A stretch of DNA of 64,000 nucleotides, taken from Thermococcus sp. Lineage in GTDB: Archaea > Methanobacteriota_B > Thermococci > Thermococcales > Thermococcaceae. The DNA is taken from positions 57,071 to 121,070 of the forward strand of contig NZ_JAMOQU010000072.1 in assembly GCF_027063845.1 (NCBI RefSeq). Direction: 5' to 3'. The notes beneath the pieces are model-generated. The model was not told the DNA's origin. It did no database searches and saw only the letters and a list, made by a program, of their open reading frames with translations. This document shows, in pieces, positions 41,048 through 50,979 of this stretch. The translations under genes were made by a program, and so were the position numbers. Within the stretch, counting starts at the first letter, position 1, and the number at the start of each line of letters is the position of its first letter.

Positions 41048-41088
41048 TAAAACCACCGGTTATAGAGTTAGGGAAACAAAATATAAAC

Positions 41089-42882
41089 TTACCCCCCGCG
41101 GTGCTCGCAGTACTCTGGGTTCTCCCAGAGGCCGTGTCTTTCGCCGGGGATGTGGCCGGTGTCCGCGGTTGCCCACTCAAGGTTGTAGCCCTCAATGAGG
41201 CTTCTCAGGTCGCCCCAGAGGTCATGTTTTCCTACGTAGAGCGCGGACCTCGTCACGACGTTGTAGCCGCTCGTTGGAACCTCAGGCTTCAAGGCCTCGC
41301 GCCAGGCCTCTTCACCCGTCTCCCAGCCCTCGATTGACGGCATCGCGGAGAGGTTCCATACGTGGTAGAGGTCATCAAAGCGGAGCATCTTGAGATACGC
41401 CCCGATAAAGAGCGACTGAAGCTCGCTTTCCTCGAAATACTCCATCAGCTCAATCAGAGCCTTTGCCATGACCGAGACGTTGGAAAAGGTAACACGGGTG
41501 TCAAGGTTCTCCCAGAAGCGCGGACAGGAGTGGTTGGCGAGGAGCATGAGATAGTAGGCCCTGCCGAGCGGTAGGGCGTCCCTATCGCCGTTGGCAGGCT
41601 CGAGGACGTAGTTGAGAGACGTGCTCAGGCCGAAGTAGTCGTAGTAATCCCTGAAGAAGACCCTGGCGTATCTGACCAAGAACTCCTCCGGGTCGGCGTT
41701 AAGCTCTTTCAGGCCCGTTAAAACGCCAAGCCTTACCGTCCTGTTGAGCTCGCCGAAAAGGCGCATGAAGGCGACCTTCCAGAGCTGGGAGATTTTTCTT
41801 CCGTTTATTTCCCTTGCGAAGACCCGTCCATCGGCCCTCCTGTAGCCGAGCCAGCGCGAGTCGCTCGTCTTGCCGTCGAGGCTCAGGTCGAGGTAGTCGC
41901 TCCAGCTGGAGAACTCCTTGACGGGCATCTCAAAGGAGCACTCGCCCTTGAGGCGCCTGAACTCACCAGAGAGCTTCCTCCAGACGAAGGAAGGCGCAGA
42001 AATCCGTTCAACTCCGTTTCTCTCAAGGCCCCCCATCCATGCAACGAATCGTTCGAGCTGTGCAGGATTTCCGAGCAGACTCTCAAGGTCGCTCGCGGTG
42101 AAGACCAGGTAGGGAACGCCTAGGTTCTCCTTGTAGTCGTCCCTCCGCGAGAGGGTCTCGCTCACCAGCCCCGGAACGTCGAGGGTGTTGAAGGTGAAGG
42201 CGTCGCTCAGGCCCCACTCACGGCCGAAGACGAAGGAGTTCGAGTAGCGGTTGCATGAGTACTTCGCCTGCGGAAAGTCGTAGAGAAGTTGCCTTTCATC
42301 GAGCAGGAAGACGAGCTTCCTATCGGTGAGGGATTCAATGAGGTGAACGGTCTTTCTCGTTATCACAGCCTCAGGAAGCCAATAACCAATAACGCTCTTG
42401 TCGCCAATCAGCGGAGCGTAGAAGTCAAAGGAAACCCTTGCAAGGATTTTCTGCTCAAACTCGTCGAGATGGGGCATTATCGGGTGGAAGGGAACCGTCG
42501 GAACGGCGTCGAGGGTCTTAAGGAGCTCAACAGTCCTCTCAAAGGCCCTCCTTCTGTACCGGAGGAGCATGAGGAACGTGAAAGGCTCTATATCGACGCT
42601 GACTCCCTTGAGCCGTGATAGAACATCGGAAATTCTCTCATAGGAGTAGAGCATTACCCGCGTCCAGTTCTCGCCCCTAACTTCCTCATCGCCGATTCTA
42701 ATCGCGACCGGGCTTTTCCGCTCCCCGTACTCTATCGGGCCGGACCCGTCGCCGTCCTCAACGTAAACTATGTCGCCCGGCTGGTAGGCGTGAAAGTGAT
42801 GGGCGTACTTCATGAACATGGTCTCACCGATAGTGATACGTCTCCAACCCTTATCGCCTTTTCTTACCCATATCTGCCCCAT
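41089..42882 (-). CDS. GH57-family-like protein
   Basis: 597 aa; MKYAHHFHAYQPGDIVYVED N-terminus, PHLDEFEQKI, GYWLPEAVI typical of GH57 relatives. Confidence 0.75.
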   Translation of the reverse strand: MGQIWVRKGDKGWRRITIGETMFMKYAHHFHAYQPGDIVYVEDGDGSGPIEYGERKSPVAIRIGDEEVRGENWTRVMLYSYERISDVLSRLKGVSVDIEPFTFLMLLRYRRRAFERTVELLKTLDAVPTVPFHPIMPHLDEFEQKILARVSFDFYAPLIGDKSVIGYWLPEAVITRKTVHLIESLTDRKLVFLLDERQLLYDFPQAKYSCNRYSNSFVFGREWGLSDAFTFNTLDVPGLVSETLSRRDDYKENLGVPYLVFTASDLESLLGNPAQLERFVAWMGGLERNGVERISAPSFVWRKLSGEFRRLKGECSFEMPVKEFSSWSDYLDLSLDGKTSDSRWLGYRRADGRVFAREINGRKISQLWKVAFMRLFGELNRTVRLGVLTGLKELNADPEEFLVRYARVFFRDYYDYFGLSTSLNYVLEPANGDRDALPLGRAYYLMLLANHSCPRFWENLDTRVTFSNVSVMAKALIELMEYFEESELQSLFIGAYLKMLRFDDLYHVWNLSAMPSIEGWETGEEAWREALKPEVPTSGYNVVTRSALYVGKHDLWGDLRSLIEGYNLEWATADTGHIPGERHGLWENPEYCEHRGG

Positions 42883-42923
42883 AGGTTAATAAACCTGTCC
42901 AGCAAAGTACAGTCGGTGGGAGA

Positions 42924-43232
42924 ATGAAGAGGCTCTTGAGGGAACTCCTTGGGGAGGAGCTGGCCAACTACCTCGAACTGCTAAGGGCGAAGCTGGCCTT
43001 CGCGGAGGAGCTTTACGGAATAAAGATGAACTACGTCCCGCTCATTACCGAAGGAGACGTCGTAATCCTCGACAAGAGGGACGGGCTGATAAAGTGGCTG
43101 AAAACGAAGAAACCGCTCGAAGAGGAGGAGCTCAGAAAGCTGGCCGGTAAAATCCGCCAGAACCTCGAAAGCGGTTACGTGGAGATGCTCCTTTCAATGA
43201 ACATGTCCTGCATCAACGGACCTGGAGAGTAA
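42924..43232 (+). CDS. Conserved hypothetical protein, 102 aa
   Basis: Clean ORF, own promoter region, Thermococcales-like codon usage. Confidence 0.6.
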   Translation: MKRLLRELLGEELANYLELLRAKLAFAEELYGIKMNYVPLITEGDVVILDKRDGLIKWLKTKKPLEEEELRKLAGKIRQNLESGYVEMLLSMNMSCINGPGE

Positions 43233-43262
43233 ATTTTTAAATCATCTTTTTAACTCGGCTCG

Positions 43263-44090
43263 ATGAAAAGGGCCGAGCTTATACTTCTCACGATAACCGC
43301 CATGTGGGGCTTCACATTTCCGGCGATGAAGGTCAGTCTGGACTATCTTCCGCCGATTCTCTTCCTGGCTTATCGCTTCGGTATCGCGTCGCTTCTAATG
43401 CTAATCCTTTTCCGCTCAAAGGTCCTCAGGAAGGAGACCCTGCGCGAGGGCTTTCTTCTCGGGCTCACGCTATTCTTCGGCCACAGCTTCCAGATTGTCG
43501 GCCTCAAGTACACCACCGCATCGAACTCGGCCTTCATAACGTCTCTCTACGTCGTGTTCACGCCCTTCATAGCCTATTTCCTCCTCGGGGAGAGGGTAAA
43601 AGCAAGAGACGTTTTGTCGCTCGCCATCGCCCTCACAGGACTTTACCTGATTTCAGGGGGTATGAGTGGTGTGAACTACGGCGACCTCCTCACGGCCCTC
43701 TGCGCCGTCAGCTTCGCCTTCCAGATAGTCCTCGTCCAGCGCTTTGGCGAGAAGGACTACCTCAGCCTGGCCTTCTGGCAGATTTTCTGGAACTTCATCT
43801 TTTCCTTAATCTTCGCGCTGGCGTTCGAGCCCAAGGTTCTTCCAAGGGAATTGCTCCCCTGGCTCGGACTGCTCTACACGGCCGTCTTCGGGACTGTTGT
43901 GGCGTTTACACTTCAGGTCAAGTACCAGAAGCACACGACGGCCTACAAGGCGGCGCTCATCTATTCGATGGAACCAATCTTTGGTTCCCTGTCGGCGTTC
44001 TTGATTCTCGGCGAGAGGTTTACTAAGAGGGCCTTAGCGGGCGCGTTCCTCATAATGGCGGGCGTTTGGAACAAGATAAAGAAAAACTAA
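43263..44090 (+). CDS. EamA/DMT superfamily transporter
   Basis: 275 aa, 10 TM, EamA repeats. Confidence 0.9.
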   Translation: MKRAELILLTITAMWGFTFPAMKVSLDYLPPILFLAYRFGIASLLMLILFRSKVLRKETLREGFLLGLTLFFGHSFQIVGLKYTTASNSAFITSLYVVFTPFIAYFLLGERVKARDVLSLAIALTGLYLISGGMSGVNYGDLLTALCAVSFAFQIVLVQRFGEKDYLSLAFWQIFWNFIFSLIFALAFEPKVLPRELLPWLGLLYTAVFGTVVAFTLQVKYQKHTTAYKAALIYSMEPIFGSLSAFLILGERFTKRALAGAFLIMAGVWNKIKKN

Positions 44091-44141
44091 CGAAAGGTTA
44101 ATAAAAACTTCCACCTTATTCTTAAAGCGGAGGTGATGGTC

Positions 44142-44519
44142 ATGGTGCACGAGTACATAAAGAACCGCACCAAGGAGTTATCAAAGGATGAGAAGGAGAA
44201 GCGCTACAAGTACCTCGGAAAGGAGGTCATAGACGTCGGTGACCCGGGACTCGACAGCATCCCCGAGTTCTACGGCATAGCGAACGCCATATGGCGCGAC
44301 TGGAAGAACGGAGAGATAAGCACGAGGACGGCCCTTGGAAGGCTCGCGCTCCTCAAACTGCTCACATACAAGAGCAAGAACAAAAAGATTCAGGACATCC
44401 CGGAGGAGGAGCTTGAGGAGGTCAGGAAGTTCATAGACTACGTGATACAGGTCATCAAGAACGAGAGCAGGAGAAAGGGCGAGCCCGAGGAGGAGAGGCA
44501 GGTCGAGGAGAAAGCTTAA
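44142..44519 (+). CDS. Conserved hypothetical protein
   Basis: MVHEYIKNRTKELSKDEKEKRYKYLGKEVIDVGDPGLDSIPEF; promoter CGAAAGGTTAATAAAAAC upstream. Confidence 0.6.
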   Translation: MVHEYIKNRTKELSKDEKEKRYKYLGKEVIDVGDPGLDSIPEFYGIANAIWRDWKNGEISTRTALGRLALLKLLTYKSKNKKIQDIPEEELEEVRKFIDYVIQVIKNESRRKGEPEEERQVEEKA

Positions 44520-44544
44520 AATTCTCACCGACTTAACCGTAACC

Positions 44545-44601
44545 GCCCTCCCCTCTCACACCCCCGTGATGAATGAGCGGGGGACGGTCGGGGAGGGCAC
44601 A
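44545..44601 (+). ncRNA. H/ACA guide RNA (single hairpin with K-loop and ACA)
   Basis: GCCCTCCCC[TCTCACA]CCCCCG-TGATGAATGAG-CGGGGG[ACGGTC]GGGGAGGGC-ACA; lower stem 9 bp, upper stem 6 bp, K-loop GTGATgAATGAGC, ACA directly 3'. Confidence 0.82.
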
Positions 44602-44604
44602 GCC

Positions 44605-45147
44605 TCATTTTCTCCCGAAGAACAGCTCCTGATTCATCCTCGGTATCATCGCCATCAGGACTGCAATCTCGTTGAGTTCCGTCCTCGTGAGCAATCCTTT
44701 ACTCAGAACGCCTATCGCACCAACCTTTCTCTTGAGTTTAGGGTCTTTGACGAGCTCGCCCATCGCCACACCTGCCTCAACACCCTCCTTAAGGATTCTC
44801 TCGATTACAACAGGCGGGTACTCAAAGCCCGGTCCGTGACCTATCGTTATCCTCCCATCGGGACTAACAACTGCACAGACCTGAACGTCGAGGTAGCCGG
44901 TCACCGTTCCCGGGAATGGATAGATTCCCGCCTCGATTCCGACGCCGAGGTCTGCTCCTGTCTTCTCCAAAGCCCTCTTCGCCCTGTTTATAGCACCCCT
45001 TACTATCTCCTCGATTCCAATCGGCTGGTCTGAAACACCGCTGTCAACCTCAACGCCGACCACCTCGACGTCGCCGTAAATCCTTCTCATAACCCTCTCA
45101 ACGGCATTAACCTTTGTCGGATTAGTAGAGCCGACCGCGATTCTCAT
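44605..45147 (-). CDS. Inosine/xanthosine triphosphatase (DUF84/YjjX)
   Basis: [30 protein letters not shown]. Confidence 0.9.
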   Translation of the reverse strand: MRIAVGSTNPTKVNAVERVMRRIYGDVEVVGVEVDSGVSDQPIGIEEIVRGAINRAKRALEKTGADLGVGIEAGIYPFPGTVTGYLDVQVCAVVSPDGRITIGHGPGFEYPPVVIERILKEGVEAGVAMGELVKDPKLKRKVGAIGVLSKGLLTRTELNEIAVLMAMIPRMNQELFFGRK

Positions 45148-45307
45148 GCCACCACCGAAAAAACTCGGCAGAAAACCTTATAAACTAACTTCCCAATTCT
45201 GCCCCGATACCCATGAGGGGGGAGTGTTTTATCCTTCGCTCCGCCCGTTTCGAGGCTTGAGCCCTCTTCTGGGTTAGACTTAACTATCACTTCTGGAGGG
45301 TTCTGGG

Positions 45308-48300
45308 ATGATTAAGGAGCCAGAGTTTAGGGAATACAACCCGGGCAAGCTGGAGGAGAAGATAGAAGCCTTTTGGAAGGAGAACGACACCTACGAGAAG
45401 GTCAAGGCCAGCAGGGCGAACGGCCCAAAGTACTACTTCCTCGACGGACCGCCGTATGTGAGCGGTGCGATACACCTCGGAACGGCCTGGAACAAGATAA
45501 TCAAGGACATGATAATCCGCTTCAGGACCATGCAGGGCTACAACGTTCGCAGACAGCCGGGCTTCGACATGCACGGCCTTCCGATAGAGGTTAAGGTCGA
45601 GCAGGCTCTCGGCCTTAAGACCAAGAAGGACATAGAGACCGAGATAGGCGTCGACAACTTCATCAAGAAGTGTAAGGAGTTCGCCCTCAACAACCTCAAG
45701 GTCATGACCGAGCAGTTCAAGATGCTCGGCATCTGGATGGACTGGGACAACCCCTACATGACCATAAAGAACGAGTACATCGAATCGGGCTGGTTCACGC
45801 TCAAGAGGGCCTGGGAGAAGGGGCTTTTGGAGAAGGACAAGCGCGTCCTCCACTGGTGCCCGCGCTGTGAGACTGCCTTGGCCGAGCACGAGGTCCGCGG
45901 CGAGTACAAGGTCAGGAAGGACCCGAGCATCTACGTCAAGTTCCCTGTGGAGGGCAGGGAGAACGAGTACCTCCTCATCTGGACTACCACCCCCTGGACG
46001 CTTCCTGCCAACTTAGCCGTTACCGTTCACCCCGAGTACGACTACGCCAAAGTAAAGGTCGAGACAGAGAACGGCGAGGAGTACTGGATAATCGCGAAGG
46101 CCCTCGTCGAGCGCGTTCTGAATGAGGTCGGGGTCAAGGGAGAGGTAGTCGAGGAGTTCAAGGGCAAGAAACTTGAAGGGCTCCGCTACGTCCACGTCCT
46201 AATGGACGAGTATCCACGGCAGAGAGAGTTCCGCGAGAAGTACGAGTGGGCACACAGGGTTATCCTCGGCGAGCACGTGACGCTTGAGGACGGTACAGGA
46301 CTGGTTCACACCGCGCCGGGCCACGGTGAGGAGGACTTCGAAGTCGGGCAGAAGTACGGTCTGCCTGTTTACAGCCCGGTCGACGACCAGGGTCGCTACA
46401 CTGAGGGCAGGTGGAAGGGCGTCTACGTCAAGGACGCAGACCCGGAGATAATCGAGCACCTCAAGGAGAAGGGCTACCTCGTGAAGGCGGGAACGATAGA
46501 GCACAAGTACCCGCACTGCTGGCGCTGTAAGACCCCACTTATCTTCCGCGCCACTGACCAGTGGTTCCTCAAGGTCAGCAAGGTCAAGGACAAGATAATC
46601 AAGGAGAACGACGAGAAGGTTACGTGGTATCCCGAGTGGGTCAAAGTAAGGTACGACAACGGCGTCATGAACTCGGGTGACTGGGTCATAAGCAGGCAGA
46701 GGTACTGGGGAATACCGCTCCCGATATGGCAGACCGAGAACGGCGAGATATACGTCGTTGGCTCTTTCAAGGAGCTGGTCGAGCTTGCCGTCGCGATAGA
46801 GGTGGACGGCGAGCGCGTTGAACTCCCAGAGGACTACAACGAGAAGCTAAGGGTCATAGAGGAGAAGCTTGGCCCAGAAGATTTGCACAGGCCCTACGTC
46901 GATGCCTTCATCATAAAGGTTAACGGCAAGGAGATGAGAAGGGTAAAGGACGTCGTCGACGTCTGGTTCGACAGCGGAATAGCAAGCTGGGCGTCGCTCG
47001 ACTACCCACGTAACAAGGAGCTCTTTGAGAAGCTCTGGCCGGCCGACTTCATAGTCGAGGGCGAAGACCAGGTCACCAAGTGGTTCTACTCCCAGCAGGC
47101 CGCGAGCGTCATAGCCTTCAACACCGTGCCTTACAGAGCCGTTGCCATGCACGGCTACGTCCTCGATGAGAAGGGAGACAAGATGAGCAAGAGCCTCGGC
47201 AACATCATAAGGCCCGAGGAGGTCGTCCAGAAGGAGGGAAGGGACCCGTTCAGGTTCTACATGCTCTGGGCCACCAACCCCTGGGAGAACCTCCGCTTCA
47301 GCTGGAAGGGCCTGGCTCAGGTTAAGAGAATGCTCAACATACTCTGGAACGTCTACGTGCTCAGCGCAACCTACATGAGCCTCGACAACTTCGACCCGAC
47401 CAAGCTCAAGCCCGAGGAGCTTCCGTTCCGCGAGGAGGACAGGTGGATACTCAGCAGGGTCAACGGGCTCATAAAGGACGTCGAAGAGGGTATAGAGACC
47501 TTCAGGCTGACGAAAGCGACGAGAGCCATCTACAACTTCGTCGTCGAGGACCTGAGCAGGTGGTACATCAGACTAATCAGGAAGCGCATGTGGGTCGAGG
47601 GAGATGACCCAGACAAGTTAGCGGCCTACTACACCGTCTGGAAGGTCTTCGACGTCCTCCTCAGATTGATGGCCCCGTTCACGCCCTACATAGCCGAGGA
47701 GATATACCAGAACATGCTCAGGCCGTTCCTCGGCGTGGAAAGCGTCCACATGCTCGACTGGCCGAAGCCTGACGAGGAAACCATAGACGAGGAGCTTGAG
47801 CGCGAGATGGAGTACGTCAGGAGGATAGTCGAGGCCGGCTCTTCGGCGAGGCAGAGGGCCAAGATAAAGCTCCGCTACCCGGTCAGGAGGATAATAGTGG
47901 AGACCGAAGATGAGACCGTCAAGAAGGCCGTTGAGAGGCTCAACAGAATCCTGCGCGACCAGCTCAACGCCAAAGAAGTAGTCGTCGAAAAGGTCGAGCG
48001 CGAGCTCGTCATCAAGCCCAACTTTGCCAAGGTCGGGCCCGAGTTCAAGGGCGACGCCAAACTCGTGATAGCCTGGATAAACGAGCACGGAAGGGAACTC
48101 TACGAGGCCGGCGAGATGGACGTTAAACTCGAAGGAAAGACCTTCCACCTCACGAGGGAGCATCTGACAATCGAGGAGAAACTGCCGGACTTCTTTGTCG
48201 CCGAGGACTTCGAGGGTGGAAGGGTCTTCGTGGACAAGACCCTCACGAGGGAGCTCCTCGCGGAAGGCCTCGCCAGGGAGTTCGTCAGGAGGATACAGGA

Positions 48301-48508
48301 GATGCGCAAGCGCCTTGATTTGGACGTGAACGACAGAATCGTTGTCACCATAGAGACCACCGACGAGAACCGCGAACTGCTCAGTGAGAACCTCGACTAC
48401 ATAAAGAAGGAGACCAGGGCGACCGAGATAATCTTCGGCGAGGCGAAAGGATTCGTCGTCGAGTGGCCCGAGGTTCAGGCGAAGATAGGGATTGAGAAGG
48501 TGGAGTGA
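45308..48508 (+). CDS. ileS: Isoleucyl-tRNA synthetase
   Basis: 1066 aa; PPYVSGAIHLGTAWNKIIKD (HIGH-like), KMSKSLGN. Confidence 0.97.
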   Translation: MIKEPEFREYNPGKLEEKIEAFWKENDTYEKVKASRANGPKYYFLDGPPYVSGAIHLGTAWNKIIKDMIIRFRTMQGYNVRRQPGFDMHGLPIEVKVEQALGLKTKKDIETEIGVDNFIKKCKEFALNNLKVMTEQFKMLGIWMDWDNPYMTIKNEYIESGWFTLKRAWEKGLLEKDKRVLHWCPRCETALAEHEVRGEYKVRKDPSIYVKFPVEGRENEYLLIWTTTPWTLPANLAVTVHPEYDYAKVKVETENGEEYWIIAKALVERVLNEVGVKGEVVEEFKGKKLEGLRYVHVLMDEYPRQREFREKYEWAHRVILGEHVTLEDGTGLVHTAPGHGEEDFEVGQKYGLPVYSPVDDQGRYTEGRWKGVYVKDADPEIIEHLKEKGYLVKAGTIEHKYPHCWRCKTPLIFRATDQWFLKVSKVKDKIIKENDEKVTWYPEWVKVRYDNGVMNSGDWVISRQRYWGIPLPIWQTENGEIYVVGSFKELVELAVAIEVDGERVELPEDYNEKLRVIEEKLGPEDLHRPYVDAFIIKVNGKEMRRVKDVVDVWFDSGIASWASLDYPRNKELFEKLWPADFIVEGEDQVTKWFYSQQAASVIAFNTVPYRAVAMHGYVLDEKGDKMSKSLGNIIRPEEVVQKEGRDPFRFYMLWATNPWENLRFSWKGLAQVKRMLNILWNVYVLSATYMSLDNFDPTKLKPEELPFREEDRWILSRVNGLIKDVEEGIETFRLTKATRAIYNFVVEDLSRWYIRLIRKRMWVEGDDPDKLAAYYTVWKVFDVLLRLMAPFTPYIAEEIYQNMLRPFLGVESVHMLDWPKPDEETIDEELEREMEYVRRIVEAGSSARQRAKIKLRYPVRRIIVETEDETVKKAVERLNRILRDQLNAKEVVVEKVERELVIKPNFAKVGPEFKGDAKLVIAWINEHGRELYEAGEMDVKLEGKTFHLTREHLTIEEKLPDFFVAEDFEGGRVFVDKTLTRELLAEGLAREFVRRIQEMRKRLDLDVNDRIVVTIETTDENRELLSENLDYIKKETRATEIIFGEAKGFVVEWPEVQAKIGIEKVE

Positions 48509-48683
48509 GATCAACTGCTTTCTCCTTTTATTACCTCGGACTTCAACGACACCATACAGAGTAGTATGATATAATTAATTCATCAATGGAACGTCTCCAA
48601 GGGATAATGGCTTTGGAGGATATTCCAACAGAGAAAGTACAAGATAAAGCTTTTAATGTATTAGCAAACTAATAAGTAACTGT

Positions 48684-50108
48684 ATGTATGACAAAATTGT
48701 AGCGTATTTCGGGAAGTTCTTAAATAGTTTAGATTGTATATTACAATCTCACGAGAAAGAATTTTGGAGAGATTATACACTAGAAAAGCATAATCAACTA
48801 AATTATTCTAAACTCGAATATTCATTGTTTTTAACAATAGGTATTCTCGGATCTTTAATTCTGAACTCGCTCTCAGGAAATCACACAGATTCATTAAGCA
48901 CTTTGGATAAAATACTTGTAAATGCCAAGTATATTTGGTTAGCATATTCTCCAATTGCAGCTCTATCAAGCTATGGCCTCCTTAGATATAATGCAAAGGA
49001 TGATTTTCAATTAGAGAGGAAGGTTCAGTCTGAGGATTATAAGGTCATTTTTCAGATTACGACGAGGGGGTTTAATAAGGATGCTGTGAGGAGGGGGGTG
49101 AAGTCTGTAGCCTATTGGGCGCCTAAATATCTTAGAGATTACGAAATTTGGGTTGTTACTGAAGATGATGTAGACAAGTCCTTCTTTGATAAGCTAAAGG
49201 AGATAGATGATAATGTCAGGATTATTTATGTTCCGAGAGATTATAAAACGAAGAATAATACGAAATATAAGGCGAGGGCTTTAAACTATGCATTAGACGT
49301 TAGAAGAGAAGAAGGTTATATTTCAGATAAAACTTGGATTTATTTAATGGACGAAGAGAGCATCGTCGGAGAGGATACTATACTCGGGATAATAGATTTC
49401 ATCGAAAACGAAGCCAAAAAAGGCAAACTAATAGGGCAAGGCTTAATAGTCTACTCAAACTTCTGGGGCAAAAACCTCCTAACAAGCTTAGAAGACAGCC
49501 TAAGAGCAGGAGACGATATAACAAGATATAAAATACAAGCAAGGTACGGAAAAGTTATCGTTGGAATACATGGTTCTCATCTCCTATATAGATCTGATTT
49601 AGAAGATATAATCGGATGGGACTTTGGCGAAGTAAGGGCAGAAGATGCATACTTTGGATTACTCATAAACAAATACTTTAATAAAGCATGGGGTTGGCTA
49701 AAAGGAAAACTATATGAGCAAAGTCCTTATTCGATAAAAGACTTTTTAAAACAAAGACGGAGATGGTTATGGGGAAAACTCGATATTTTACTTAAAAATA
49801 AAACGGTAGGAGTAAAATACAAGCTAATTCAGGCTATACACCTAATTTCATGGTTATCATCGCTACCTTCAATCATTATAACATATATAAATATTGCATA
49901 TCCTACTCCGGTCCCTCATAAGATAACCTCTGTTGCCTTTGGATATTCTATAGCAACATTATCTTACTTATACTGGGAAGGCTCAAAATTAAATCTAGAA
50001 CCAAGCAATGCGAGTTCACGTTTAAAAAGAGTGCTAAATATATTAGCTATTCCGATAATAGCCCCACTAGAAGGCTTATCTATATGTAGCTCCTGTAGAT
50101 GTATATAA
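48684..50108 (+). CDS. AT-rich GT2 (cellulose-synthase-like) glycosyltransferase, probable C-terminal frameshift
   Basis: 474 aa; MDEESIVGEDT, QRRRWLWGK (QxxRW); reading continues in the +1 frame past the stop. Confidence 0.7.
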   Translation: MYDKIVAYFGKFLNSLDCILQSHEKEFWRDYTLEKHNQLNYSKLEYSLFLTIGILGSLILNSLSGNHTDSLSTLDKILVNAKYIWLAYSPIAALSSYGLLRYNAKDDFQLERKVQSEDYKVIFQITTRGFNKDAVRRGVKSVAYWAPKYLRDYEIWVVTEDDVDKSFFDKLKEIDDNVRIIYVPRDYKTKNNTKYKARALNYALDVRREEGYISDKTWIYLMDEESIVGEDTILGIIDFIENEAKKGKLIGQGLIVYSNFWGKNLLTSLEDSLRAGDDITRYKIQARYGKVIVGIHGSHLLYRSDLEDIIGWDFGEVRAEDAYFGLLINKYFNKAWGWLKGKLYEQSPYSIKDFLKQRRRWLWGKLDILLKNKTVGVKYKLIQAIHLISWLSSLPSIIITYINIAYPTPVPHKITSVAFGYSIATLSYLYWEGSKLNLEPSNASSRLKRVLNILAIPIIAPLEGLSICSSCRCI

Positions 50109-50227
50109 AATAGCTGTTACCTTAGTTAAATCGATCCTATCGTTACCACTATTCATAAATCCGAGGGTTATCTGAGTTATTGCCACTATCTAAGTTCGCT
50201 TTAATTTAATAATATTTACATATTTAT

Positions 50228-50368
50228 TTACATATTTACAGAAGCAGCACCGAGACAGCTTGTTTTCTGTTGAACGTATTGTCTTCCCCACCCAATGATC
50301 ATGGCTCCGATTGAAACTGTTAAGGTGATTAGCAATATCGATGCGATCAATGGTGATACGGGCTTCAT
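50228..50368 (-). pseudogene. Truncated archaeal type IV pilin-like ORF (46 aa)
   Basis: MKPVSPLIASILLITLTVSIGAMIIGWGRQYVQQKTSCLGAASVNM; archaeal pilin/archaellin-like hydrophobic N-terminus. Confidence 0.6.
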
Positions 50369-50520
50369 TATATTTTTAACTACACGCCCTTATTTAAAGG
50401 TTTTAAATCACTACAAATCTTAGAGAACTTTTAAAAGATTAAGGACATGAAACTTCAATGGAAAAATTGGGACTCTCCGTCTATCAAGGAAGAGATTGGA
50501 GAAAACTAGTCAAACTTTTG

Positions 50521-50785
50521 CTATTTCTCCAAAACCTTCACTTTCAGTCCGTATTCTTTGAAGCGCTCAAAATCGCTATGGTGGATAAAAAGGTTCTATA
50601 TGAATACCTCAACCGGAGCACGGGACCCCCTCGTTCATCCACTCCTCAACTTCTTTCAGCGTTTTTCTGAGTTTCTCAACTTCTTCCTCGGTCATACTTC
50701 CGAACGCAATCATCAGAACGTCAATGTTACCTTTCTTCTCCTTCTTCCGCTTAGAAGTGCGTTTCTCATCCTCTGTCATGTCAAA
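50521..50785 (-). pseudogene. Decayed VapBC toxin-antitoxin remnant
   Basis: VapB-like [39 protein letters not shown] and VapC tail DFERFKEYGLKVKVLEK; both match the intact pair at 52.1-52.7 kb. Confidence 0.8.
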
Positions 50786-50923
50786 AATTGATCTCTCGCT
50801 TACTTAACGTTTCTCCTCATTCAAAAACCCCAGCCTCCACACCACCCAGGGCTGGGCAACGATTATGGTTAGAAGTAGGGGAACCGTCAGTTTTCAACTT
50901 TTCTTGGCGCGTGGAAGTTAACT

Positions 50924-50970
50924 AACCCTTTCGAAGCCCTTATAACTTATGCCCCCGTAAGTTACTTACG
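50924..50970 (+). repeat. 47-bp direct repeat, copy 1 (ATPase promoter)
   Basis: AACCCTTTCGAAGCCCTTATAACTTATGCCCCCGTAAGTTACTTACG; 43/47 identical to 53510-53556. Confidence 0.9.
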
Positions 50971-50979
50971 GTGGCGTAA

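Noticed and set aside
47618-48514. 298-aa minus-strand ORF
   Set aside because: Antisense shadow of ileS; GC-rich codon bias produces long opposite-strand ORFs throughout this genome. The same applies to 45287-45889, 55818-56369, 53745-54290, 61584-62150 and 62253-63188.
48585-48671. 28-codon ORF MERLQGIMALEDIPTEKVQDKAFNVLAN upstream of the GT2
   Set aside because: No clear promoter or homology recognised; too short to support.
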